Assembly: GCF_037126465.1 (NCBI RefSeq)
Contig: NC_088204.1
Span: 20,404,804 to 20,468,803 of the forward strand
From: Ornithodoros turicata
Taxonomy: Eukaryota > Arthropoda > Arachnida > Ixodida > Argasidae
Length of the DNA: 64,000 nucleotides
Reading direction: 5' to 3'
Shown here: piece after piece, positions 32,395 to 42,409 of the stretch
Numbering within the stretch: the first letter of the stretch is position 1
Layout: each line of letters opens with the position of its first letter
The notes under the pieces: generated by a model
Seen by the model: only the letters and a program-made list of their open reading frames with translations
Databases searched by the model: none
What the model was told of the DNA's origin: nothing
Translations under genes and position numbers: made by a program

Positions 32395-35300
32395 CCTTCG
32401 CATACTCCAATGGAACTGCTACTCTGTACTCAACGGCCTTCCAGACCTTAACACACTAGTTTCCTCTTGTTCTCCAGATGTTATCTTACTTCAAGAGACT
32501 TGGCTTTCTGCTTTTCGGTCATTTTCTCTTCCCGGTTTTCATGCGTACCGCTTAGACCGACCAGCTGGCTGCGGTGGTGGCCTGCTGACACTTGTTTCCA
32601 CATCCCTCATTCACTCTTCCTCTGTTTTCTATGAGCAATCATCTCTGGGCTGCGAAGTGCTCGGCGTTCGCCTTGCCTCGCCGTCCCTGAATATCTTTAT
32701 CATCAACGTCTATTGTCCTGGTGGCTTTCTCTCCGCCGGGCCCGTGGATGCTGCCGTGTCCAAGGCTTCTGGTGATGTTTTAGTAGCCGGGGATTTCAAC
32801 TCCCACCATGTCCAGTGGGGCCATAAGACCGACTCGCGAGGCCGGGACTTGTGAGCTTGGATTTGCCAGCGAAACCTTTCTGTGGCTAATGATGGATCGT
32901 CTACGTTTCTCCGAGGGACTGCGCGCTCTGCGATCGACTTGACCTTGTGCTCTCCCCGGATCAAGCTGTCTTCGTGGAGAGCCATCGATTCGTCCACCAA
33001 CAGCGATCACCTACCCATTTATTTCGAGCTCTTGTCTCCTGTCCTCCGCACTGTCTCTGTGCGGTCCCACTGTAACCGCTCTCTGCAAGAGAAGAAACTT
33101 GCTTCATTGCTGGCTGGAAGCGACGATCTCCCTCCTCTGGACAAGGCAATTTCGTCTCTTTCCTCTCTCTCTCAATCTCTGCAGCAGTCCACTTTTAGGG
33201 TGGAGAAACGTACTTCCTCCAGCTGTGCTCCTTGGTGGACCGGTGATTGCACGAGAGCCTTCAGACGCCGCAAGGCAGCCTGGAAACAAGTGCTTGCTAA
33301 CACATGCTACGCGAACTGGACACATTTTCAGCGTCTCAAGGCTCTTTATAAACGCACAATTGCTGCCGCCAAGCGTGACTTTTATTCGGGTCGCAACTCA
33401 TTCCTCTCAGCACCGAACTGCAGGAAAGCGCTACACAGACACATTGCTTTTATCCGCAGATCCTTCTCCACTGCACCCCCCGCTCTAACCGTCCTTTCCG
33501 ATGCCGACTCTAGCTCGCGCCTCGAAGGAGTCGCGAGGCGGCTTGCCCAGCGGTTCTCGAATGCGGTAGCCGTAGTATTACCTGCCCTTCCAGCTCCATC
33601 CTCTGGGTTTCATGCTGTCTCCCCCGCGGAGCTGGAATGTGCTGTGAGGGCTCTTCCTAACAGTGCTCCCGGTCCTGACGGGGTTAGTGCGGCGGTGGTT
33701 AAGCACCTTTGGGCGAACCATCGCTCTGTATTGTTGAATATTGTGAATTCGTCCTTGGAGCACGCATGGATCCCCCAGGGCTGGAGGCGGTCTCGAATCG
33801 TCGTCGTTCAGAAGGTGCCCTCCAGGGGCCTCTCTCTCGACAATATTAGGCCAATTGCACTGACGTCAGTCCTTTGTAAGACTGTCGAGCGTATCATTCA
33901 CCGCCGGCTATCGGCGTTTGTAGAGTCCTCTGGTGTTCTCAACAAAACACAAATAGGTTTTCGCGAGCATTGCTCCATTTGGTGGGCTCACACCAGCCTC
34001 GAGTGCCAGATCCGCCTTGCCCGCGAGAGGGGATTTCTCTCTGGGCTGGTGGCTCTAGATGTAGCTAAAGCCTATGACAGCGTAGAGCATTCGGTGCTCC
34101 TCCAGGAGTTAGTGAACGCTAACACTCCCCCTTACCTGATTGCTTGGGTCATGGCCTTCCTTTGTGATCGCTCGTTTCTTCTGTTCTGCTGGTTCCCTAG
34201 TTTCTTCATCTTACCCCCAGAGTAGGGGCGTCCCCCAAGGATCGGTGCTCTCTCCCATATTATTCAATGTTTTGATGAGCTCACTCCCATGTGACCCGAG
34301 CATTACAACTTTTACGTATGCGGATGACATTGCCTTCTTTGCTTCGGCACCCTCATTGTCTGAGTTGTACGCCAAGCTTCAAGCCTACCTGGACACCCTG
34401 GCAGCCTGGATGAGCTCTATGCACCTTTCCCTGAATGTGGACAAGTCGGCCATGCTCGTGTTCTCGCTGAACACTCCAGTCACCATCGACCTGCAAGTTG
34501 GCCTGCAATCGGTCCGTCAAGTTAAGCAGCTCCAGTACTTGGGGATGTGGTACGACGACTCGCTGAGCTGGCGTCACCACATAGATCACTTGTGTCTAAA
34601 GGCAACGAAGGCAATCGGCGTCCTCCACCGGTGCTCTAGCCCCCGTGTCGGCATGCGCAGAGATGCCCTGCTCTACGTGTACCGTTCTTACGTGCGACCC
34701 ATTTTGGAGTTTGGAGCGGTCCTTTTTTCTTCCCTGCCTGACTGGCGATTAACCAAACTGTACATTTTGGAGCGGCGGGCCCTCCGCCTCTGCTTGGGCC
34801 TTTCCCGGTATTCGGCTAGTGATGCACTTCTCCTTGAGGCCCGGTTGCCTTCTCTCAAGGCTCGGTTCCGGCTACTTACTGTGAGCGTCTTCCTGTCTCA
34901 GCGCCAGAACCCCATTGCGCTGTCAAATAATGCGGCTCTCAAGGATGCCCGGCTGTGGCTAACTCGGCAGTGGCACCGCAGAAATACCCCGCAATTAGTT
35001 TTCGCCCAGCAACTCCTTCTGCCATTAAAGGTTTCGCTCTTGGATGTCCTCCCACTTGGGGCCCCGCTGGACCCTCCTTCTGTGAGTGTCATTGACATCT
35101 TCCCCACGAGTGTTCGTCATGCTCCTTTGCGTACTCTGCAGACAGTGCTGACGAACCATCTTCATCGATTTCCACTACATCTTGTGGTCGCAACTGACGC
35201 CTCTGTCTCAGAGGAGCGCTCTGGGGTCGGCCTTTTCTTCCCTCAGCTCGACTTCCAGTTCCCGGTGCGGCTCCCAGATTTCACCCCTCCATTTCATAGC

Positions 35301-36001
35301 GAGTTCCTCGCTATGATACTAGCTCTTAAAAGGGTCCCGCCCACCTGGGAAAGGGTGCTCTTGCTTTCAGATTCACTCTCAGTCGTTTCCGCTTTGGCGA
35401 CTCCTTCCCAGAACTTGCTCTCCACTCTGCTTACGCTCGCTCCCTCGCACATACGCGATATCATCATAACGTGGGTCCCTGGTCACCGTGGGCTTGCCGT
35501 AAACGAGACCGCTGACTGCCTCGCAAAAATGTCCCTCTCTGGGGCGGTTATTGGCCTGCTGCCCCCCCCCTTGCACACGTGTGTATCGCTAGATACAAAC
35601 ATTTTGCACGGATATCCTCTGGCCCCATTTTGCGCCCTAAGTACGCCCATCTGTGCTTCCCGTGGAAGCCGAATTCCTGTCTCTCTCGGCAGTCAGAGGT
35701 CTCGTTGACGCGCGCTCGCTGCCTCGCCCTCCCCCTCAACTTCTATCTCCACCGAGCCGGCCGCTCCTCATCCCCCGCGTGTCCCCACTGTGGCCAGGAC
35801 GAGACGGTAGAGCACTTCCTCATGCAATGCAGCTCTTACGCTAGGCTTCGGGAGGCCTATATTAATCTTCCACTCCGTCTGCTGGGGGTTCCCGTGTCCC
35901 TAGCAGCCCTCCTTTCGTTTGGATCCTCCAGCTCTTCCAGCTGGGATATGTCGGTAGCGGCTGGGCTTGCATACTTCCTTTCTCGCTCGCGCCGCTTCTA
36001 G
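32387..36001 (+). pseudogene. LINE ORF2: endonuclease, RT, RNase H (three breaks)
   Basis: Likely start ATG 32387. APE endonuclease 32387-33050: LRILQWNCYS, LLQETW, VAGDFNSHH and NSDHLPI are all visible. A TGA at 32852-32854 interrupts the same frame. RT 33600-34700: SAPGPDGVSAA, ALDVAKAYDSVEH, SRGVPQGSVLSPILF and the catalytic FTYADDIAFF; one frameshift lies at about 34170-34200, just before the PQG motif. RNase H 35180-35550: VATDASVSEE, HSEFLAMILAL, LLSDSLSVVSAL and TWVPGHRGL. A second frameshift coincides with the C9 run at 35562-35570. The tail has CPHCGQDETVEHFLMQC and ends at TAG 35999-36001. All catalytic motifs survive although the frame is broken, so the copy is fairly young. Confidence 0.85.
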
Positions 36002-36060
36002 CCCACCTTTGCATCATCCCAGCTTTGCATCCACCCATTCACCCTCCCACCCACCATCAC

Positions 36061-36772
36061 CCACTGAGTGTTACCACGCCGTGTGCTCCGTGCACGCCGA
36101 AGGAGCCCATTAGGTCCGAGAAATTCCGGTGGCTCCCCCGCACGAGGCGAGTCAAAGCAACATAAGTCTGCAAAGGGTGGCCGAAGCTTACAATGGCATC
36201 TGACTGCTTTGGTTTAATCCAAGTATAACTTCGCGCCACGCTTTCAGTGTAGTGTATCCAACCCCGCGGGATCCTACTTACCTGGAATAGAAAGCTACGG
36301 CCAAACACACAGCCACGCATCTACACTGACTACTACACAATAACTCCACTACAATGTCTACTGCTAACGAATACCACAATGCCTCTACTTGTCAATTACG
36401 CAAATAACCACGACATGCACGACGCTTGCCCTCGTGCCATGGAGCCAAAACAAGCGAACTTCAGCACCCCCACCACTTCAATCATCATTACTTTCTCCAC
36501 CAACCTTCCCCACATTCCCCACCCAAATTGTCACGGTCAAGTTATACTACCGTTGGACGTCCTCATAGCCGGCCGATCTCCCTTGGGGCTAATGGCCATT
36601 CTCCGTGGGACGAAGAAGAAGAAGAAGATACCAGTCCTCATTGGGTCCTCATGTCACGATCCGTGGCCAATTGCCCCGTGCTATGCGCCACTGCGGAGGA
36701 AGACGAAGAAGAAGAAGAAGAAGGATACCAGTGCTCGTGCTACACTTCGATATCCGCGTTGCAACCGTCGCG
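36061..36772. other. Upstream region of PEBP-like gene A, with GAA tracts
   Basis: Two GAA tracts (36612-36630 and 36702-36721) are each followed by (G)GATACCAGT about 90 bp apart. The repeated unit resembles a target duplication around a short insertion tailed by (GAA)n. Long open frames across this region come from the repeats. Confidence 0.45.
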
Positions 36773-37330
36773 ATGCTTGCCGCGTTCCTCGCCTTCACAG
36801 CCGCAGCCTCTGTCCTCTCCCCTGCTCATTCAGCTTCCATGGCATTGACGGACTTGCTACCAGACCTCCGGGTTCGTGCGGTACACCCTTCCAATCACAC
36901 CGGAGACCTCAGTGAATCGAAGAATGACGCGCCAACTTCAACGTTCGACTTCGATGTCCGATCTCGACATTTCTACGCGGTCCTTCTGGTTGCGGAAGAG
37001 AAAGACGTCCAGTGGTTCGTCGTGAACGCCCACGACGAGAAGCTTGCCAACCACGACGTCGTCATCGGATACTCGCCTCTTGCTGGTCGTCGGCAATATG
37101 TCATCGTTGTCTTCGATCAAGGTCGTGTGAGATTCAGCAACCACACGGTTGCGAAACTGTCCCGCATTTTGCAAAGAGGGAACAGGACATGGGAGATGGT
37201 CCGTACTGGCTTCGGGACTCGTGAGCCTCTTGTGATGAGAAAGTTTTCCGCCGAGTCCAATGCTGCTGTACAGGAAGATGTGGAGCCAGAGAAAAGGAGC
37301 GCAGATAACGATGACGGTGTAAGTGAATGA
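36773..37330 (+). CDS. Secreted PEBP-like protein A
   Basis: 185 residues, single coding exon as seen. ATG 36773 is chosen because it begins a signal peptide (MLAAFLAFTAAASVLSPAHS); a longer in-frame extension upstream is a GAA-coded Arg run and unlikely to be real. The core FYAVLLVAEEKDVQWFVVNA then VIGYSPLAGRRQYVIVVFDQ follows the strand pattern of phosphatidylethanolamine-binding proteins (Y-x-L-v-l-x-D....W-x-v-x-N....G....Y-v-x-v-x-Q). The ligand-site motifs are degenerate: no DPDAP and no GxHR. Two NxT sites (NHT) suggest glycosylation. It is followed 2.5 kb downstream by a second PEBP-like gene. Function cannot be inferred; lipid or protease binding are only family possibilities. The N-terminal PEBP strands are short, so an upstream exon remains possible. 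Confidence 0.65.
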   Translation: MLAAFLAFTAAASVLSPAHSASMALTDLLPDLRVRAVHPSNHTGDLSESKNDAPTSTFDFDVRSRHFYAVLLVAEEKDVQWFVVNAHDEKLANHDVVIGYSPLAGRRQYVIVVFDQGRVRFSNHTVAKLSRILQRGNRTWEMVRTGFGTREPLVMRKFSAESNAAVQEDVEPEKRSADNDDGVSE

Positions 37331-37361
37331 CGTCACATATTGAGTGCAGACTGCCCATATA

Positions 37362-37710
37362 CACTCTAAAAACGTCCATAACACGCACCTATAGCCTGCG
37401 ATAATGCCGAATCTGGGGGCTTAATCGCTTCATCGTCGTTACGGTCGTTACAAGCTAGCGAGTGGCGGGAAATTCAAAAAGGCGGGCGGGAAATTTAAAA
37501 AGGTGGGCACGTGATAAAACACGTGCACAGCGCTCTTTGCGCGATACGTGAAGGCCGTTGTACACGTCACGCGCAGTGTCACGTGCCCACCTTTTTGAAT
37601 TTCCCGCCACACGTTAAGTTGTAACGACCGTAACGACGATGAAGTGATTAAGCCCCCTGATTTGTTGAAAATTGAAGGCGTACGCTTTTTGTGACACTTA
37701 CGCAGTTATG
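37362..37710. mobile_element. Family B/C MITE remnant interrupted by another hairpin
   Basis: The left end CACTCTAAAAACG is preceded by TA, and at right CTGATTTGTTGAAAATTGAA and GGCGTACGCTTTTTGTGACA are family B interior. The right terminus is missing. The gap is filled by the hairpin at 37415-37657. Confidence 0.5.
37415..37657. mobile_element. Hairpin element with GGGGGCTTAATC ends
   Basis: GGGGGCTTAATCGCTTCATC (then GTCGTTACGGTCGTTACAA) at left is mirrored at right with two mismatches. A second inner palindrome is AAAAAGGTGGGCACGTG / CACGTGCCCACCTTTTT. 243 bp, non-coding. Confidence 0.7.
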
Positions 37711-39349
37711 TTAAAAGAGGGAATACCTGCTCCCTATCCCACGTGCATTTTCTATGGCGCGCGATTTGATGCTTTTTCTCAGCAATCAACGGTCAAATTT
37801 TGTTACCTGTCGTATCGTTGGATAGAGGACGACAAGATCAGGGGCGTGTAGGACCTGGAATTTTAGAATTTGTCTTAAGCTTCTTGTGGATACCTTCCAA
37901 ATTTTGACCATAAAATAACTCTGAACAATTTCACAATTCCGAGCCCATACGTTACAGATCTTGTCGTGCCCTTTCCAGTAGCACAGTCAGCAGAGCAAAG
38001 TAGCACAGTTATTTTTAAAACAGTTTTCTTCCCATAAAACTGTTAAGTAGGCCAGTGAGATGCACCATGCGAAGTAATTTACACCACAGGGTCATAATTA
38101 TCGCAGAAATTGAATTTGAAATACTCCGCAAAAAGCGACCGTGCGCAACTGTGGTGAGGAGCAGTGCCAGCCCCTGATCTGCCTGAAACCTCGCGCTAAC
38201 GCTATAAGGAGAACGCTCGCCGATTGGCCTAGAGAAATGTCTGCTACCCCGCTGTCGTCTGCTACTCGGCTGTTCGGGGTTCTGAAAAAGTCTTTGTCCT
38301 GGCCCCGTAATGCTTCGGCCGCTCTCTCTATCCCGAATTCTCCGGGAGAACTGGTAAAACTGGTTTGCGGTGGCAAAGGGACAAGGCGCTGACCCCCACT
38401 GACCGGCGAACCAGAACGAGCTCTCCTTATAGCGTCATCGGTGACGTGGCATCATACCTCCTCATCCTCGTTATAGCTGGAGTGGCGAGTTAAGGGTGAA
38501 CGCGCGGAGCCATGTTCATGTGAGTTTTTTTTTCTGGGAAACAAATTGCACACATCAAAACCTTTCGCGCTATTCGGTATAATGACACACACACTTTCAT
38601 CAGATGTCTTAACCTTTTTTTTTTTTTTTTTTTATGGCCCTCTGTACTCCTTTAAGATCACTCGCATTAAAATCTGACCGCTGGTTACGAAGAAAAAGGA
38701 AAGGAAATTTTGAATCTCTCGAAAACCGGTTTCTTTAGTGTTTTTTTCCGAAAAATTTGAACAAATGGAAACAGATGTGGTTACTGCTGAGTCGAAGCAT
38801 TGCCGGCCAAACCACAGCATACAATGAGCTAGAGGCTTTAGTAGCGTTCATCCTCTAGGCATAAATGCAGAGCAGAGCATTCCATGAGACTGCTGTCTAC
38901 GCAGTGATAGGTAATTGGAACAACCTGGAACAATCCGTCTACTCAAAGCAGAACTCCGACATTATGTGAACGCGACGGCGATCGCTTGGAGCGGCCAGAT
39001 GGAGCTCTAAGTTGGTGGTTGTTGGCGGATTAGAGGCACCTAAAGCACTGTTGGCGGGTAGGAACGCATCAAAGGCACGAAAATTTACATTTTTGAATTT
39101 TGTCACCTTGAAATTTTGGGCGATTTTTCCGGAGACGAGGAAAAAAACAAAAAAAAAACTGTTTTTCCCCCAAAATGTTCGGGTTTTTTTCGGGGCTTCG
39201 CATCTCTAATCGGCTATCCAGCGAAACACGATGGGCGCGCGCCAAAGCAGGACAGGCGCCATGAGTATGTCGGGAACCCCCTCCGGCGCCGTTAGGGTCA
39301 CAGAGCATGCGCAGAAGCGTTGTGAAAAAGCTCTATTGTCAGAGGCGTA

Positions 39350-39718
39350 AGGCCCGTTCCGACATACAGCGCTTTGCTCCACAGCGCTGCACCACAGCAC
39401 TGCAAAACAGCGCTGTATTTCCTCTGTGGGGTTCGCACTTGCAGCGCTTATCTCAGCGTGCAGAGCAACGTGCAACTAGGCCTACGTGCAGTCACGGCGA
39501 CAAGAAGCGAAAAAAAAAAGGCAGCCCCGTCACGTGAACGCGGCACCGCGTTCTCATTGGTTCAGGGAGCCTATCGCTGGGAGACAGCGATGGGAAAGTT
39601 CACCGAAGCTAAACTTCGCCAAGTGCTGTTTTCCATCGAGTCGCAGCCGGAAGAGGAGGGAAAAACAGCGCTGTTTTCCAGTGCTCTGGGGCAAAGCGCT
39701 GTATGTCGGAACGGGCCT
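39350..39718. mobile_element. MITE with AGGCCCGTTCCGACATACAG ends
   Basis: AGGCCCGTTCCGACATACAG (CGCTTTGC) at left and its exact reverse complement at right, at least 28 bp. GTA lies directly outside both ends, a possible 3-bp duplication. The inside is rich in CAGCGCTG palindromes. Confidence 0.75.
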
Positions 39719-39818
39719 GTACGCTGAACGATTTCCACAAATCGGGAGTGATAATGCTATCCTTCTGTGTAATGGTTCGGCTTCAGTGTCCGAGTTGTAA
39801 TTTCACTTTCGCCCACAG

Positions 39819-40622
39819 TGCGGCTCTTCCTGCCCACGAGCTGAAGTACAACCAGGAGGTTCTTCCGGAGTCGACAATAGAACCATAGTTCCCGGATCCT
39901 TAGTTGACAACCTAACCAGGGCAGGCATCCTGCCTCACTTCTTGGATAGTCCTCCAACGGGCGAAATCGACGTCGATTACGGTTACGGGCGCGTCATTCG
40001 CATGGGTAACTACTTCGTCGCCCAGTACCTCTGGCTGGAACCGTTGAATGTCACCTTCGACATGGAAGACGGGAAGCTATACGCTCTGGTGCTTACAGAC
40101 ATCACAATCACGTACTGGCAGTACTGGCTAGTAGTGAACATCGTCACGAAAGACGTGTATTCGGGTGACGAACTCATCATGTACAGCGGACCGTTTCCAA
40201 CGACGGGTACCAATCATACTTTGGTGTTTCTAGCATATTCGCAGGGTACCACTGAGGTTGACGTCAAGAAACTTCAGAAGGAAGGCGAAGGTGATCTCTC
40301 GACGAAAGATCCTAGGGTGTTTGCTCGGGAAAATAAGATGGGCGATCCGATCGCGATGAATTATTTTATCACGGATGCTGAGCTGAAGGAAAAAAAGGCG
40401 AAAACGATACACGATAGCGAGGAAGAGCGGAGGAGGGAAAGAAAGGAGGCCATTGCAAGGAGGAGGAAGACCAAGGAGTTTCAGGTTGAGCCCTCAAGCG
40501 ATGCCAACGCTGGGCAGGAAGCCGCCAAAACTAGCGGCGTTCGGAAACCTGGGATAGAGTGTCTTGTTCTGGTGACTTGTCTCGTAAAGAGCGTTTTTAG
40601 GCAAGTTTTTAGCATTAGGTAA
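39819..40622 (+). CDS. PEBP-like protein B, last exon(s)
   Basis: The open frame runs from an acceptor-like CCCACAG (39812-39818) to TAA at 40620-40622; another acceptor-like CCTTAG ends at 39903. No ATG lies in the frame before the domain, so a 5' exon is missing. The PEBP fold is clear: NLTRAGILPHFLDSPPTGEI, then VDYGYGRVIRMGN, LNVTFDMEDGKLYALVLTD, YWQYWLVVNI and TNHTLVFLAYSQ, then FARENKMGDPIAMNYFITD, equivalent to the family's C-terminal helix region. DPDxP is reduced to TDITI and GxHR to TNHT, so the anion site is probably altered. A Lys/Glu/Arg-rich extension follows and ends in the hydrophobic CLVLVTCLVKSVF, which could be a membrane anchor. AATAAA follows 4 bases after the stop. Confidence 0.7.
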   Translation, partial: CGSSCPRAEVQPGGSSGVDNRTIVPGSLVDNLTRAGILPHFLDSPPTGEIDVDYGYGRVIRMGNYFVAQYLWLEPLNVTFDMEDGKLYALVLTDITITYWQYWLVVNIVTKDVYSGDELIMYSGPFPTTGTNHTLVFLAYSQGTTEVDVKKLQKEGEGDLSTKDPRVFARENKMGDPIAMNYFITDAELKEKKAKTIHDSEEERRRERKEAIARRRKTKEFQVEPSSDANAGQEAAKTSGVRKPGIECLVLVTCLVKSVFRQVFSIR

Positions 40623-40626
40623 ATTC

Positions 40627-40632
40627 AATAAA
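40627..40632 (+). terminator. Polyadenylation signal of PEBP-like gene B
   Basis: AATAAA four bases downstream of the stop codon. Confidence 0.65.
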
Positions 40633-41846
40633 TACTAACTGATCGATCTTTCCTTCTGGCTTTCCTGTTGTGATGTGGACACCAGGAGAACCAACTAAAG
40701 AAGGGGTATCGGATACGCGGCGCGCAATCTGCTATTCTGCGGCCCGACGGCGTTTGACCTCCGGCTTTCGACGCCGCCAAGACTGAAGTTGACGCATCGA
40801 AAATCAAATTGAATTAGCAATGAAATATTTTCAAACCATGGTTCTGCGCCTCCATAGTCTAGTTTGGCAAGCCCGAGCACTTCTTTTCCTGATATGCCTC
40901 AACATGTCTGAGTTGCGGCCAATAATATTGTGTCTACATTGCAGCGTAACCGCAAGTGACCACGTTGCTAAGTTATAACTGGATCTCGCAAGCTATGAGG
41001 AGCCTTTCCAACAAAATCTTAGCGATGACCTCGGACAGCACAGCCGATGGCTGGATTCGAGCCCACAACCACCCAGTCTCCTCTTGCCGTGCCGCTGGTC
41101 ATGTGTGCGTGTGTGTTTTACTTTCACCATCCTTTCACTGTTTACTTTGAAATAGTTCTTTCCTGTCGTTTACGTGGGTGACACTTAAGAAGTTTCATGT
41201 AACGTAATGGCATTACAGAGCATAGCATCTCTGAGAGCATATGGCCAGAAGATCTGCAAAGCAGACTTCGACGCCTGCTGCTGCTCCACCAATTTCGTCC
41301 CAGCAACGCCCTCAAATCCACTCGATCACCAAGAGACAGCCGTCCGTCTTCGAGAAGCCATTCAACTGTTTCATAGCTGTCAATTGGTGATGCAGCTTAT
41401 ACCAGTGAAAGCCATCCAACGTTAACATAATCTTACCAAACAACAACTTAAGTAAAATTCTACGCCCGAAACCTCGTGCACCTCTTCAACAGGGAGAGCC
41501 TCCCCCCTCCTCCCCAATTTGTTTTCCTTTTTTCTTTTTCTTGTACGATGTGGTCCAGGGTCAGCGCGGACCGCAACTCGACTTCAGTTTCAGGCCCCTG
41601 AACTGATGCAACTAAAAAGATGCCGTGAAGAGCTATTTATAGAAGAACTTCACCACACACTATACGCTCTCCTAGCCATCCATCATTCGGTTGGTTGAAA
41701 ATGTGAGACGTAAGCTATATTGGAACGTCCCCTACCTCGCTCTTGTAAAATCAGCGATAACAGTGTCACTCTGTGCAATTGTTGGCCTTGACCGTGTGTG
41801 ATGCTGTGAGGTCCCGTCTCTAAAGGGCACGAACATCGAAGGGCAC
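40633..41846. other. Intergenic, no gene recognised
   Basis: No domain found. A frame at 41207-41425 and text near 40985-41090 (RSLSNKILAMTSDSTADGW) look like a decayed retroposon 3' region but cannot be assigned. Confidence 0.3.
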
Positions 41847-41939
41847 TGTTATGTGTAAAGTCACTAGCGCCCCCATACTTCGTATGTATGGAGAATCTAT
41901 CTCGAGCGCGTCTGGGGACTTTTGTACTGAAGGCAACGC
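41847..41939 (+). mobile_element. LTR fragment matching the gypsy-like element's 3' LTR
   Basis: TGTTATGTGTAAAGTCACTA and the following bases up to GAAGGCAACGC match the first 93 bp of the LTR at 51879 with only a few differences. Similarity ends abruptly after GGCAACGC. Confidence 0.75.
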
Positions 41940-42140
41940 CAAGGGCCCGAAACTCGCCAGTTCCTTTGCGGGATAAAATGAGGCGCTTCATGCGTTTCAC
42001 GTCATCGGACGTCAGAAACGGCATAAATTGAACGTCATGGAGACATCCGGTGGCTAGTGATTACTGATTGGTTCCCATGAGAATGAATTCGTTTTCTGAG
42101 CGATGATTGGCCGTTCTCAAATTTGTTCGCGAGCACTCAA

Positions 42141-42390
42141 ACAGGCGACAGCGCGGCGGCTGTGCTGGCCATGTCACGTCGAGACTGGGAGGTACCCAGG
42201 TTCGAATCCCGGTGCCGGCTGTGCTGTCTGGGGTTTTTCCTGGGTTTTCCTCAGACGCTTTCAGACATATGTCGGCACAGTTCCCTTAGAAGTCGGCCCA
42301 GGACGCACATTCCCCCAGGGCGTGAGTCGTGACGTTGCCCACATACGTGAGGCCGACAACGGCAAGCCCTATCACCACCACCACCACCGG
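42141..42390 (+). mobile_element. tRNA-derived SINE, most complete copy
   Basis: Head GTGCTGGCCATGTCACGTCG and box B AGGTTCGAATCCCGG, body TTTCCTGGGTTTTCCTCAGA, CATATGTCGGCACAGTTCCC and GAAGTCGGCCCAGGACGCAC, then GCCGACAACGGCAAGCCCTA and a (CAC)n tail. Partial copies occur at 10555, 16375, 19425, 55140, 59751, 61263, 61554 and 61902. Confidence 0.8.
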
Positions 42391-42409
42391 CGGCTGTGCC
42401 GGTTGGAAC

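Larger units (their letters stand above)
31300..36060 (+). mobile_element. I-type non-LTR retrotransposon, nearly full length, inactive
   Basis: Two-ORF LINE with a zinc-knuckle ORF1 and an ORF2 made of APE endonuclease, reverse transcriptase, RNase H and a C-terminal Cys-His knuckle. RNase H places it near the I clade (I, Ingi, Loa, R1-like group). ORF1 has no in-frame ATG near its start, so the 5' end is truncated or mutated. ORF2 has one nonsense codon and two frameshifts. The 3' end is uncertain; 36060 is a minimum. Confidence 0.85.
37331..39818. other. Spacer between PEBP-like genes
   Basis: Contains a hairpin MITE remnant, a T19 tract near 38613-38631, and a 369-bp inverted-repeat element. 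A minus/plus pair of frames at 38098-38392 shows no domain. Possible 5' exons of gene B were not recognised. Confidence 0.4.

Noticed and set aside
31956..35739. Several minus-strand frames of 60-119 codons
   Set aside because: Antisense shadows of the LINE ORFs, with the expected codon-complement bias.
36605..36772. Arg-rich N-terminal extension of PEBP-like gene A
   Set aside because: It is the translation of GAA/AGA repeat tracts; a normal signal peptide starts at 36773, which is the better start.
41683..42024. Minus-strand frame MPFLTSDDVKRMKRL
   Set aside because: Starts with a plausible N-terminus but runs into an LTR fragment; no domain or splice partner, so not called.
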